This document shows, one piece after another, positions 1 through 8,701 of a stretch of 33,724 bases of DNA. The position numbers were made by a program, and so were the translations under genes. The notes below the pieces were generated by a model. The model did no database searches and was not told the DNA's origin. It was given only the letters and a program-made list of their open reading frames with translations. Position 1 is the first letter of the stretch. Each line of letters starts with the position of its first letter. Source of the DNA: Candidatus Hydrogenedens sp. (GTDB lineage Bacteria; Hydrogenedentota; Hydrogenedentia; Hydrogenedentales; Hydrogenedentaceae); contig DAOSUS010000033.1 in NCBI GenBank assembly GCA_035378955.1, positions 1 through 33,724 on the forward strand, in the 5' to 3' direction.

Positions 1-896
1 GGGCACATAACAACAATCAGGTCATTTTCGGTGCATCGTTGAGCATACTTTAATACTGCATAGATAGCAGTTCCACTTGAACCCCCTAACATTATCCCCT
101 CTTCCCGAGCCAAACGACGAATTGTATGAAAAGACTCCGCATCGCTAACGCGAATCCATTCATCAACCACATGTGCGTTCAAGGTATGCGGAACAAAATC
201 TTCTCCAATACCTTCTACCTTCCATGATTTAGGAGAATCCCCACTTAATACAGAACCTTCAATATCTGCACCGATGATACGCACATTGGGTTTTTTTTCT
301 TTCAGATATTTTCCAACCCCGCTAATAGTTCCGCCTGTGCCGGCACCTGCCACAAATGCCGTGATTTTCCCTTCCATTTGTTCCCAGATTTCAGGTCCTG
401 TGGTGCGATAGTGCATTTCAGGATTGGCTAAATTCTGAAATTGGTTGGGACGCCACGCCCCGGGTATTTCGCGGGCTAAACGGTCTGCAACACCATTATA
501 ACTTTGCGGTGAATCGGGTGGAACACTTGTTGGTGTTATTACGACTTCCGCTCCATAAGCACGCAATAAACGAACTTTATCCGAACTCATCTTATCCGGC
601 ATAACACAAATACAGCGATACCCTTTCACACTTGCCACAAGAGCCAGACCCAGCCCTGTATTCCCGGCTGTTGCTTCAATAATAGTTCCACCGGGTTTAA
701 GCAGTCCCTTTTCTTCCGCATCCTTAATCATTGCCAGAGCGATACGGTCCTTCACACTTCCTCCAGGATTAAAGTACTCAATTTTTAAATATATCTTCGG
801 TTTTAGGTCTTTACTAATTTTGTTCAATCGAACCAGAGGCGTGTTTCCGACAGTTTCGAGTATATTATTGCACGCAGGACGAAAGAATAAAGCCAT
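1..896 (-). CDS. Cysteine synthase / cystathionine beta-synthase, partial (C-terminus outside window)
   Basis: PLP-dependent beta-replacement enzyme that makes cysteine or cystathionine from an activated serine; cytosolic, fold type II. Reading down from the ATG at 896 gives 298 codons with no stop before the window edge. The N-terminus carries ETVGNTPLVRLNKI. The cofactor lysine is K49 in NPGGSVKDR. The phosphate/substrate loop reads EATAGNTGLGLALVA and the glycine loop AGAGTGGTISGVG. A later stretch, REEGIMLGGSSGTA, matches the PLP-phosphate binding Ser region. The form EATAGNTG with RLLRAYGAEVVITPT resembles bacterial cystathionine beta-synthase-type proteins more than CysK, so the exact reaction is left open. 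A C-terminal CBS-domain pair, if any, would lie beyond the window. Start choice: the ATG at 896 has AAGGAG about 7 bases upstream. Confidence 0.9.
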   Translation of the reverse strand, partial: MALFFRPACNNILETVGNTPLVRLNKISKDLKPKIYLKIEYFNPGGSVKDRIALAMIKDAEEKGLLKPGGTIIEATAGNTGLGLALVASVKGYRCICVMPDKMSSDKVRLLRAYGAEVVITPTSVPPDSPQSYNGVADRLAREIPGAWRPNQFQNLANPEMHYRTTGPEIWEQMEGKITAFVAGAGTGGTISGVGKYLKEKKPNVRIIGADIEGSVLSGDSPKSWKVEGIGEDFVPHTLNAHVVDEWIRVSDAESFHTIRRLAREEGIMLGGSSGTAIYAVLKYAQRCTENDLIVVMC

Positions 897-951
897 AACC
901 ATTCTCCTTGATAATTTTTATATTTAAGGTTAAACATAAAACAAAAGAATG

Positions 952-1002
952 GATATTCTTATTTCATTAAATAGATAAATTTGTTATTTCAAAAAGAATA
1001 TC
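952..1002. promoter_or_regulatory. Spaced inverted repeat upstream of the cysteine/cystathionine synthase gene
   Basis: GATATTCTT (952-960) and its exact reverse complement AAGAATATC (994-1002) are separated by 33 bases. A further half-copy, AAGAAT, lies at 945-950. This is 56-106 bases upstream of the synthase start, where a regulator could bind. The arms are A/T-rich and short, so chance is a real alternative. The rest of 897-1135 shows no gene. Confidence 0.2.
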
Positions 1003-1135
1003 TGTGTTCCCATAAAAAAATAGGATAAACAAGAAAGTTAAAACAGAAGAGAGGAAGAAAAATAATAGATTTAAGATGTCTTTAATAGAGAGGGTTTACA
1101 ATCTATAAATCCAATAATAAAATCTTTGTAATTAT

Positions 1136-1166
1136 AGTAGGGCGAATAAATTATATTCGCCCTACT
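1136..1166 (-). terminator. Hairpin downstream of the prepilin-like gene
   Basis: A perfect 13-bp stem: AGTAGGGCGAATA (1136-1148) pairs with TATTCGCCCTACT (1154-1166) around a 5-base loop. It begins 25 bases past the stop of the minus-strand prepilin gene. The run following it on the minus strand is not clearly T-rich, so it may act as a terminator or as a 3'-end stabilising hairpin. Its stem resembles the terminator at 12615-12644. Confidence 0.5.
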
Positions 1167-1190
1167 CTTTACTTTTGTATATTTTTCATA

Positions 1191-2162
1191 TTAGAAGAAA
1201 ATACCAACGACCTGAGCTACACCTGCATTAACAGGGGCTTTACTTGCACCCGTAGGATTGGCGATGTCTTCCGCAATATAACGAATAAATTCAACATGAC
1301 CGTCTAAGTATAAGACATTCGAACCGCCAGGTATATGATTAAATCCTGCGGGATTCGTCGCAACATGGTCAAACATAATCCAGACGGAACTTTGAGCCTG
1401 TGCTGATGCGGCTGGATTATTAATATCTGTGATAAGAAACCGCTCAATACCTTCCCTTAGCCTATATACAGTAGAACCACCTCCATTGCCATTTCCGGCG
1501 TTAACGGGAATATCTTTGTCTACATAATCAGGCCAGGAAGATGGATTGGTATATACAGGGACCAAGGCATTTAATGCTAATTGAACTAACTGTGCTGGAC
1601 CGGTAATAGGATTGGGTAATAACGGAGGTAATGCTGGAAAAGTAATCGGATTGTCCGTTGTTTCTGCGCGGTCAATTACCCAACCGAGATATGCATAGCT
1701 TTCGTCAACAGCGGCTGCACCGTAATTAGCATCAGTGCATAGCCAACCAAATGTATTTTCTCCTGTTTCATCATTCGTAACATCTTTAATACTACTCTGA
1801 GCATCAGACGGACAGAAACAAATAGCAGGGTCTGTCAGGTATTCCGGGTAAATGGTAGTGGGGTCTGGTCCCATAGCAATAAATAAACTACCGCTGTAAG
1901 TGGATAAAGAAGGATTTGAAGTATCGCAGTCCCGAAAAATTGCCTGAGTTCCATCTCTTACTAAAATACGGGGAAACCTTTCGCCTTTTGATTCTCCCGA
2001 ATACATTTTAAACACCAATCCCCATTGTTTTAGGTTGTTCTGGCAACTACTTCTGCGTGCCGCTTCTCTTGCTCGAGCAAGGGCTGGTAATAGGATTGCG
2101 GCAAGAATACCAATGATTGCAATGACGACGAGCAGTTCGATGAGAGTAAAACCTTTCTTCAT
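1191..2162 (-). CDS. Type II secretion/type IV prepilin-like protein with H-Xn-DG motif
   Basis: A 323-aa pseudopilin-type protein. The N-terminus MKKGFTLIELLVVIAIIGIL has the prepilin peptidase site after G4, F at +1 and E at +5 (E9), followed by the hydrophobic helix and the LARAREAARRSSC segment usual in this family. Near the C-terminus, HIPGGSNVLYLDGHVEF is the 'H-X9-DG' signature, here with ten residues between H and DG. These proteins are abundant in Planctomycetes-like phyla. Their individual roles are poorly known; membership in a pseudopilus or a surface filament is inferred. A good ribosome site (AAGGAG) lies 8 bases before the ATG at 2162. The gene stands alone, diverging from the cysteine-rich gene, and has a paralogue at the other end of the window (33143-33724). 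Confidence 0.9.
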   Translation of the reverse strand: MKKGFTLIELLVVIAIIGILAAILLPALARAREAARRSSCQNNLKQWGLVFKMYSGESKGERFPRILVRDGTQAIFRDCDTSNPSLSTYSGSLFIAMGPDPTTIYPEYLTDPAICFCPSDAQSSIKDVTNDETGENTFGWLCTDANYGAAAVDESYAYLGWVIDRAETTDNPITFPALPPLLPNPITGPAQLVQLALNALVPVYTNPSSWPDYVDKDIPVNAGNGNGGGSTVYRLREGIERFLITDINNPAASAQAQSSVWIMFDHVATNPAGFNHIPGGSNVLYLDGHVEFIRYIAEDIANPTGASKAPVNAGVAQVVGIFF

Positions 2163-2611
2163 AAAATATCTCCTTATTTAAAGTTATAGTAAATAATGTG
2201 AATATCCTACAAAATGATTATATGAATATAATTTATTATAAATCAATATTATTTTAATAAAAATATAATATTAATAAATTGTTTTTATTTATATACTCAT
2301 TCATAAATAAAATTTTTTATTTCTTATTATTATAAATTTGAATTTTTGTTGCTTTTATTTATTAATTATCGTAAGTAATACTGTTTCGTTTTATTCAAAA
2401 CTATATATCATTGTGTTCGTGGGGAGAATAAAATTAATGTATTGTGTAAGTTAGTCGTTAGAAAAGGAATAATGGATGAAATCCATTTATAGGTTTTCCT
2501 TGTATTAATATTATGTGGAGAATACAGCTATAAAACAGGGAATAAAAAATATTTGAGGTATGTTTCTATTTTGAAAATGAAAACATAAAAAACAAACAAG
2601 GAGAATACACT
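2163..2611. other. A/T-rich divergent intergenic region (449 bases)
   Basis: No gene recognised. It separates the minus-strand prepilin gene from the plus-strand cysteine-rich gene and must hold both promoters. A possible plus-strand promoter is TTAATA (2505-2510), 18-base spacer, TATAAA (2529-2534). A perfect 7-bp hairpin, AATGGAT/GAA/ATCCATT, lies at 2471-2487, enclosed by a second complementary pair AAGGAA...TTCCTT. It lies upstream of the proposed start site, so it could be an operator. The 2163-2400 part is almost pure A/T with no convincing element. Confidence 0.5.
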
Positions 2612-3058
2612 ATGAAGTCCCAAGTTCGATGTAAACAAAATCAACCATTTAAGGCAAAACTAATTGCTACTTTTGTACTGTTTTTTGCAGTGGCAATTGT
2701 TCTTTCCTCAATTACTTTTGCGGAAGAACAGAAGAATGAACAGAAATCAAGTTGTCCTTATATGAAGGCAACATCGGGTTGTTGTTCTACGGAAAAGTCG
2801 TGTGCAGAGAAAAAAGACGCATCAAAAGAATGTTGTAAAAGCACGGGAGACTTAAAATCGGGTAAAGCTGCATGTGATAGTAAACCTTCTGGCGATGGAA
2901 AAAGTTGTGAAAAGAAGAATGTAAGTTCTAATGCCCAATGTGGTGATTGCAAATGCTGTTCTGCCTGTAATTGCACAGGTCAAAAGCAAGCGAAAACAGC
3001 TTGTTCCTGTGGAGATAATTGCAAATGTTGTGCCTCCTGCTGTATAAACAAAGCATAG
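2612..3058 (+). CDS. Exported cysteine-rich, metallothionein-like protein
   Basis: 148 aa with 22 cysteines, 21 of them after the export signal. Residues about 15-37 form a hydrophobic segment ending SSITFA before EEQ, a plausible signal peptidase I site after Ala37. The mature part is Lys/Ser/Cys-rich with CC pairs (GCC, ECC, KCC twice, SCC). The C-terminal third has two related blocks, GDCKCCSACNC and GDNCKCCASCC, suggesting an internal duplication. Such Cys density implies thiolate metal binding or dense disulfides in the envelope; which metal cannot be told. I do not recognise a named family. The ribosome site AAGGAG lies 10 bases before the ATG. The neighbour downstream converges on it, so it is probably monocistronic. 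Confidence 0.75.
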   Translation: MKSQVRCKQNQPFKAKLIATFVLFFAVAIVLSSITFAEEQKNEQKSSCPYMKATSGCCSTEKSCAEKKDASKECCKSTGDLKSGKAACDSKPSGDGKSCEKKNVSSNAQCGDCKCCSACNCTGQKQAKTACSCGDNCKCCASCCINKA

Positions 3059-3116
3059 ATATAACCCCAAACTAACAACCCTCACATACCTACTATACCT
3101 CCTATATTAGTTGGGA

Positions 3117-4454
3117 TTAATCACTATCAAGATGGTGGTTAATCCCACTGCTTTTTAATAAATGCCATATATTCCTTAACTTATCCAAAATCATCTTTTG
3201 CCTTTCAAAATCCCCCTCTATATTTTCAAAATTTATCTCCTGAAATTCCGATAGGTTAAGTTGCTTTACCAACTTTTCAAGGGTATGGAACAGATTTTTC
3301 GGCTTATAAGCGAAGTCTCTTAAATGATGTAATAATTTAAGAGTTTTTAAGCCATCGAACCATTCATGTAAATGGAATTGTAGTGATTTCTTATTTTGAT
3401 TTTGTTGGAATATCTTTTTTGTTTTTTGTATCCAGTAATTGGTAACAAGGAAATGGGCTAATTCCGAATGAATTTTTTCTGCTTGTAATAACATAAATTC
3501 AGGATTTTCTTCTGGATTATCAATACACTGTATCCACTTTTTTAATATATCGAAACATTCAAACGGATATGTAAGGTATTTTGTTTCCGGCTGGTTTAAG
3601 TATTGTTTTAATTTAGCACCCGTCCCGAAAGGAACACGGTCCGAAAGTCGTGCAGAAGGATAAACCGTTGCAGTTGTTAATCTTTTTATTTCCCCAAGGC
3701 GTGCCACCTTTTGCAAGAAATAGAAATCTTCGCCTGCTATCCGTGTATTCATACCTCCACAATTCACATAAAGAGGGACAGAAACGCCAATCGTTGAGCC
3801 AATGGGTAAAAAAGTATATGGTGAATTGGCATAATGCAGACCTAATTCATAGCAACGAAGAAAGATTTCATAAGCAAGCATACATTGTCCGTACAAAGTA
3901 TTTTCTATAGGATGTTCGGAATACATAATACCTGCTGAATAAGGATTCGTCATGAAGAAATAGTTCCACTCATTCAGGTAATTTTGGGATACTTCGCAAT
4001 CAGCATCCAGCCAGATAAGTCCTCCTTCCGTTTTTCCCTGTTGAAACAAAGTATAAAGTCCCCAATCCAGACCAATTTTTCGAGCCAATCCTACTCCGTG
4101 TTCCGCAGGAAATTCATAGCCCGGAGAAGAAGCATCAACAATGCCCATGGGGAAAGGAAATTCTTTTTCATGCATATAAGTTCTTAGCAGTTCCAGAGTG
4201 TTTTGATTGTTCTCTATATGTTCAGGCGGGGTTATCGTTTCATTGCGATTATTTACTACAATTATAACTAATGTTTTTTCACAGATAGATATATCATTTT
4301 GGGAAAGAGAATGAAGAAGATTTCGAATATTATGAAATTCATTATAAGCAGGGATAACAACAACCTGTTCTATTTTATCGCAGTTTGACAAATCCAATTG
4401 CCAAGGAGAGAGAGTTGCCCTTTTGTTTAAATAATCAATGATATTCTCTTTCAT
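3117..4454 (-). CDS. Family 2 glycosyltransferase (GT-A fold)
   Basis: 445 aa, cytosolic, no membrane segment seen. The N-terminal GT-A domain starts with VVVIPAYNE (residues 31-39) and reaches the metal/nucleotide-sugar motif IWLDADCEV, whose D150-A151-D152 is the DXD-like site. GLARKIGLDWGL before it is typical of GT2 enzymes. The downstream portion (residues about 180-260) contains GGMNTRIAGEDFYFLQK, where GED is a usual acceptor-side motif. The C-terminal ~170 residues are helical-looking and unassigned. Acceptor and donor sugars are unknown. Its ATG overlaps the miaA stop codon (ATGA), so translation is probably coupled to miaA, though no functional link is evident. Confidence 0.85.
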   Translation of the reverse strand: MKENIIDYLNKRATLSPWQLDLSNCDKIEQVVVIPAYNEFHNIRNLLHSLSQNDISICEKTLVIIVVNNRNETITPPEHIENNQNTLELLRTYMHEKEFPFPMGIVDASSPGYEFPAEHGVGLARKIGLDWGLYTLFQQGKTEGGLIWLDADCEVSQNYLNEWNYFFMTNPYSAGIMYSEHPIENTLYGQCMLAYEIFLRCYELGLHYANSPYTFLPIGSTIGVSVPLYVNCGGMNTRIAGEDFYFLQKVARLGEIKRLTTATVYPSARLSDRVPFGTGAKLKQYLNQPETKYLTYPFECFDILKKWIQCIDNPEENPEFMLLQAEKIHSELAHFLVTNYWIQKTKKIFQQNQNKKSLQFHLHEWFDGLKTLKLLHHLRDFAYKPKNLFHTLEKLVKQLNLSEFQEINFENIEGDFERQKMILDKLRNIWHLLKSSGINHHLDSD

Positions 4455-5368
4455 AACAATTCTTTAATCTTTTTTTTAGCAAAATTAAAATTTCCGCCTT
4501 CTATTCGGTAAATCTCATATCCTTTCCGTTCCAAACGACGGAACCATATTTCCTGTTTCCTTGCGAATTCCCAGATAGCCGACCGTAATTTTTGGAACAT
4601 ATCATTTTTATTTTTAATTTCTCCCTGTAAATATAAAAGCACATAACGATACTCAAGCCCTAACTGGAAAAGTCGTTCGTTAGAAATTCCTTCATTTCTT
4701 AACCGTTCCACTTCCTCAATAAGACCCTGTTGTATTCTTTGTTTGAGGCGTTCCCCGATTCTAATCTTTAACTGTTCTCGTTCGTAGTGAATATAAAAAA
4801 TAATCGCATTTAAGGGAGGGACGGTAATAGTTTCTTCTCCATTTTTCTCTGCAAGTGCTATTTCAATGGCTCGTATAAGTCGTTCCTTTTTCAGCAAGTC
4901 AGTAGTATTGTGTAGTTTTGGTTTTAGTTCAAGCAATTTTTTCTGTAACTCTTCTATGGGCAATTGATATAATTCTGTTCTCAATGCTTCATTAGTAGGA
5001 GCCTTTGCAAGCGAAAAACCTTCAATGAGAGCAAAAAGATAAAGTCCTGTGCCACCCACTATAATTGGCAATTTGTTTTTTGATATTACCTCCTCATACG
5101 CAAGAGAAAAATATTTTAGGTAATCAAACAAACTGAACTCATAGGTAACTGGGACAATGTCAATTAAATGATAAGGAATAGGTGGAGAAACGCTGGAATA
5201 TTCTTCGAGGTCTTTTCCTGTTCCTATGTCCAGCCCGATATATACCTGACGGGAGTCTGCGGATAATATCTCACCATTAAAAGTATGGGCAATTTTCACT
5301 CCCAAACTTGTTTTTCCAGAAGTCGTAGGACCTAATATGATAATGCTTTTCGGTTTTGTTTGATTCAT
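4451..5368 (-). CDS. miaA: tRNA dimethylallyltransferase MiaA
   Basis: 305 aa, the usual length. It transfers a dimethylallyl group from DMAPP to N6 of A37 in tRNAs reading UNN codons. The P-loop is GPTTSGKT (residues 13-20). SADSRQVYIGLDIGTGKD contains the catalytic Asp (D38) and the region that binds the flipped A37. HLIDIV and PIIVGGTGLYL are standard family motifs, and FARKQEIWFRR near the C-terminus matches the tRNA-binding (A/Y)(R/K)(R/K)Q-x-WFR motif. It ends with TGA overlapping the next start codon; an in-frame TAA follows seven codons later. It is first in a two-gene unit with the glycosyltransferase. Confidence 0.97.
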   Translation of the reverse strand: MNQTKPKSIIILGPTTSGKTSLGVKIAHTFNGEILSADSRQVYIGLDIGTGKDLEEYSSVSPPIPYHLIDIVPVTYEFSLFDYLKYFSLAYEEVISKNKLPIIVGGTGLYLFALIEGFSLAKAPTNEALRTELYQLPIEELQKKLLELKPKLHNTTDLLKKERLIRAIEIALAEKNGEETITVPPLNAIIFYIHYEREQLKIRIGERLKQRIQQGLIEEVERLRNEGISNERLFQLGLEYRYVLLYLQGEIKNKNDMFQKLRSAIWEFARKQEIWFRRLERKGYEIYRIEGGNFNFAKKKIKELL

Positions 5369-5489
5369 TCTGTTTGCCTATTTTTCATAAACATTTTTAA
5401 ATAGTTTCGGTTAAAATTTGTTTAATGTTTTATTATACATATACAATTTAATAAGAGTAACATAAAAATCAAATAAAAAGGATTCATCT

Positions 5490-7094
5490 ATGAAAAAGAG
5501 GGATATTGGTATTTTTTTATTTGCATGCTCTTTTCTAATTTGTTCTTCATTTCCAGCGATGAGTGATTCTGCAGAAACAATATTTCTTCCACCGGTACCA
5601 GGTTCTCTACAAAAGAATATGGGAGCGGAAGCTAAAATAGGAAGTGTGCCTGTATCTATGTTGCTATCTCAGCCCTATCCTACCTATACCTATACAGGTA
5701 TGACCGGTAAAAAATCATTGTTAAAGCAGGAAGCAGAAGGGAAACAGCCATTGCGTATAGCCGTAGAGGAAAAAGTGGATATTGAAGGGAGATTGGTTTT
5801 TAACAATCCTCAATTGTATTCCGATGGTAATTATTATGCCGTAGGAGAGTTTCGGGTAGAAGAAGCAGAAGGAATACGACTTATAATTGATACTTCAAAA
5901 TTATCGGCAGATGATAAAATATGGCTGGTTATTCCAAATCTATTTATTGTTTATGGTCCCTATCCGAAAAAAGAAGATGTATTGTCCGAGACATGGCTAC
6001 CTTCCGTTGCAGGGGAAAGTGCTATCCTCGTTTTGCAAACAAAAAAAGATACATTGCCTGAATTAAAGATTGTTGCTTTCCAATTTTATTATATTTCTTC
6101 AAAAGATATAGCAAAGGCGTTACCCTGTCCTTTGCCCGTTCCATGTGTAGATAATACGGAATACCAGAAAATTACAACGGCTGTGGGAAGAATAGATATA
6201 CCGGTGAATAACGGAACTATCCTTTGCACAGGAACACTTTTAAATGTCCCCGACACTTCTGAATTAGAACCCTACTTTATCACCGCACATCATTGCTTTG
6301 AGGAAACAGGTATCCGCTGGGACTATATTGAAGTAATATGGGATTTCCGTGTTGCAAATTGCGAAGATTATGAAGAACCCAATGAAAATGCCTGCCCACG
6401 AACTCTTGGTGCGCAAAATCTTGCAGAAAGTTTATGTCTGGATGGACAATTTATCAAACTTAAAGAGGAAGTACCCATAGGTGAATATGGCAGGGCTTAT
6501 GCAGGTTGGAGTTCTGAACAATTAAGTTCAGGTATGTCGGTTTACGGGGCACATCATCCGCAAGGAACATCCTTAAAAGCAGCTATTGGAAATATTAAGA
6601 GAACAGAAGTGGACAGCTGTATGGATTCTTTATGTATGAATTTAAGGTATTACACTATTGAAGTATTGTGGAGAGAAGGAATTACATCACAGGGTTCCAG
6701 TGGTTCGGGGCTTTTCTGTCAGGATTTTGGGTATAAATTGATAGGTATGCTAAGTAATGGTCCAACTCATAGTTGTACAGACCGTTCCGGAAATTATGAT
6801 TATTTTGCATCGTTTCGACATTTTTATCCTCTAATTCGTTGTTATTTAAAGCCCGGCACGGATTGTGAATCCAAGGCAGATTGCGACAGGTTTTGCTTCT
6901 TTAAATACATGCTAACACCCAATTCTCAGGAATTACAGTTTTTCCATGATGTTCGCTCCTGGTTAATGAAACAGGGAGACTGGGGTAAAGAATTAATACG
7001 GTTTTATTACAAACAATCACCCACATGGATACAAGAGACAACCCGCAATCCTTTACTTCAATCTACCATGAAAACAATTCTAAAAGGGGAATAA
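5490..7094 (+). CDS. Exported trypsin-like serine protease (lysyl endopeptidase-like) with CFI-box-like tail
   Basis: 534 aa. A signal peptide covers residues 1 to about 26. Residues about 80-205 form a beta-rich prodomain of the kind seen in lysyl endopeptidase-like proteins. The chymotrypsin-fold domain (about 225-455) has FITAHHCF with catalytic His268 and GSSGSGLF with catalytic Ser404, plus many paired cysteines. The catalytic Asp is not obvious: the expected segment reads LDGQFIKLKE, where Q320 falls at the usual position and D318 is two residues early. The C-terminal 65 residues begin CFF (469-471) and include HDVRSWLM, GKELIRFYYKQSP; this resembles the CFI-box C-terminal region of exported proteins in a degenerate form. 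Good ribosome site AAAGGA. A hairpin follows, so it is probably its own transcript. Confidence 0.8.
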   Translation: MKKRDIGIFLFACSFLICSSFPAMSDSAETIFLPPVPGSLQKNMGAEAKIGSVPVSMLLSQPYPTYTYTGMTGKKSLLKQEAEGKQPLRIAVEEKVDIEGRLVFNNPQLYSDGNYYAVGEFRVEEAEGIRLIIDTSKLSADDKIWLVIPNLFIVYGPYPKKEDVLSETWLPSVAGESAILVLQTKKDTLPELKIVAFQFYYISSKDIAKALPCPLPVPCVDNTEYQKITTAVGRIDIPVNNGTILCTGTLLNVPDTSELEPYFITAHHCFEETGIRWDYIEVIWDFRVANCEDYEEPNENACPRTLGAQNLAESLCLDGQFIKLKEEVPIGEYGRAYAGWSSEQLSSGMSVYGAHHPQGTSLKAAIGNIKRTEVDSCMDSLCMNLRYYTIEVLWREGITSQGSSGSGLFCQDFGYKLIGMLSNGPTHSCTDRSGNYDYFASFRHFYPLIRCYLKPGTDCESKADCDRFCFFKYMLTPNSQELQFFHDVRSWLMKQGDWGKELIRFYYKQSPTWIQETTRNPLLQSTMKTILKGE

Positions 7095-7111
7095 ACACAG
7101 GTGATAGTTTA

Positions 7112-7140
7112 GAATTCGTCAGACATATCCTGAAGAATTC
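7112..7140 (+). terminator. Hairpin after the protease gene
   Basis: GAATTCGTCAG (7112-7122) and CTGAAGAATTC (7130-7140) pair at 10 of 11 positions around a 7-base loop, starting 18 bases after the protease stop codon. No T-run follows, so intrinsic termination would be weak. Confidence 0.4.
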
Positions 7141-7288
7141 AATCTGTTAAATGAAACTTAACAACGCATAAGCAGTCTATTATGTGTTAAAATACTCTCA
7201 TTAATTTATAATAAATATGCAGGAATTCATATTTATTATTTTTCGTTTTAAAAGATAAAGATAAAATTAACTCTCCGGAGGCTTTTTT

Positions 7289-8689
7289 ATGAGAAAACTT
7301 AAAAAGATATTATTAGCTATCCTCATTCTTATAATTCTTTTAGTAGGTGCTTTCCTGCTTATTATTGGTCCATGGCCTGTTTACAGAAATACAGACTTTA
7401 AATCGGCTAAGTATTATCAAAAGACATTAACTGAATTAAAGAAAGCTTCAAAAAATATTCATCTTTCTGAAACTCCTGGACCGTTGAAAGCCGGCTGGGC
7501 TACACAAATTATCACTCCCCCTATCGGAACACCGTTGGGTGGTTATTCAGACAGAAAAGGGAAACCTTCTACAGGGGTTCATGATGAACTATACGCTAAA
7601 GCCATAGCAATAAGTGATGGACAGGATACCGTTGTAATTATTGGCACGGATTTACTTCTTGTCCCGCCAAATGTTGCAGAAAAAGTCCGTCGAGAAGTCG
7701 GGGAAAAAATACATTTAACACCGGAACAACTTTATTTTACGGCAAGTCATACGCATTGTGGTCCTGGGGCATGGGCACCCGGCGTTGCAGGTAAAATTAC
7801 CGGCGGTAAGTATAATCCTAAAATTGTAGACCATCTTGCGAAGAATATTGCCGAAGCTATTATTAACGCATATAACAAAATGGAACCTGCAAAGATAGCT
7901 TCAAGTAAGGTTGATGGAAGTAATTATATTCGGAATAGAACACGAGAAGAACCTGTGGATACAGACTTGAATTTTATGTTGATTGAGCAAAATAGCGGAA
8001 ACAAATGTTATGTTGTTCGTTTTTCAGCCCATCCAACTAACTACGATGGTGATATGATGGAGTTTAGTGCGGAATATCCGGGTGCATTACAGCGGTTTAT
8101 TGAGCATCAACCTAAAACAACTGCTATTTACTTAGGAGGGGCATTAGGTTCCAGCGGTCCTAAGGCTCCAAATGCTCCAGATGCGGAATCGCGAGTGCTG
8201 GCTATGGGAAACGAATTGGGGCAATTGGTCCTTGACAATTCACAAAACTTAACTTTCAAAGAACAGGTAGAGGTGGCTTCTTTTGCATTTTTGGTTTATA
8301 TGCCATCATTTCAAGTTCGTCCTGTAAGCCCTAAATGGCGACTTTCACCTCTTGCGGGCAAAATTATGGGGGTGCCTCCTTATGGCTGGTTGCAGGCATG
8401 CAGAATTGGAGATATATTCATGATTGGCTTGCCTTTTGATTTTAGTAGTGAAATAAGTCGGGCATGGAAATTATCCATGTCAACCATGGATATAGACCTG
8501 TGGACTACAAGTTTTTCTGCTGCATATTGCGGTTATCTTTCGCCAGACCGATATTACTGGAAGGAACCATTAAATTATGAAACAGGACTAATGAGTTGGT
8601 TTGGACCTTCCTGTGAAGCATATTTTACAGATTTGTTTCATCAGAGTTTGCAATGTTTGTTCCCCAATATTAAACAAGCATCTTTATAA
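7289..8689 (+). CDS. Membrane-anchored neutral/alkaline ceramidase-like hydrolase
   Basis: 466 aa. Residues 7-29 form one membrane segment or uncleaved signal anchor, placing the catalytic domain outside the cytoplasmic membrane. The domain matches the N-terminal part of neutral/alkaline non-lysosomal ceramidases: LKAGWATQIITPPIGTPLGGY at the start, the zinc-type motif TASHTHCGPG (H154, H156), FSAHPTNY (H248), and AAYCGYLSPDRYYW near the C-terminus where the family has a metal-binding Tyr. The usual GEFTT segment is replaced by LPFDFSSEIS, so the metal-ligand Glu appears to be Asp or shifted. The C-terminal Ig-like domain of long ceramidases is absent. Family members also act on other substrates, so ceramide is only a guess. 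Strong ribosome site GGAGG. The next gene starts 12 bases after its stop. Confidence 0.8.
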   Translation: MRKLKKILLAILILIILLVGAFLLIIGPWPVYRNTDFKSAKYYQKTLTELKKASKNIHLSETPGPLKAGWATQIITPPIGTPLGGYSDRKGKPSTGVHDELYAKAIAISDGQDTVVIIGTDLLLVPPNVAEKVRREVGEKIHLTPEQLYFTASHTHCGPGAWAPGVAGKITGGKYNPKIVDHLAKNIAEAIINAYNKMEPAKIASSKVDGSNYIRNRTREEPVDTDLNFMLIEQNSGNKCYVVRFSAHPTNYDGDMMEFSAEYPGALQRFIEHQPKTTAIYLGGALGSSGPKAPNAPDAESRVLAMGNELGQLVLDNSQNLTFKEQVEVASFAFLVYMPSFQVRPVSPKWRLSPLAGKIMGVPPYGWLQACRIGDIFMIGLPFDFSSEISRAWKLSMSTMDIDLWTTSFSAAYCGYLSPDRYYWKEPLNYETGLMSWFGPSCEAYFTDLFHQSLQCLFPNIKQASL

Positions 8690-8701
8690 TTAAAGTATTC
8701 T

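Noticed and set aside
3066..3115. CCCAA(A)CTAA / TTAGTTGGG pairing between converging gene ends as a terminator
   Set aside because: Needs a bulge and a 31-base loop and has no T-run; not convincing.
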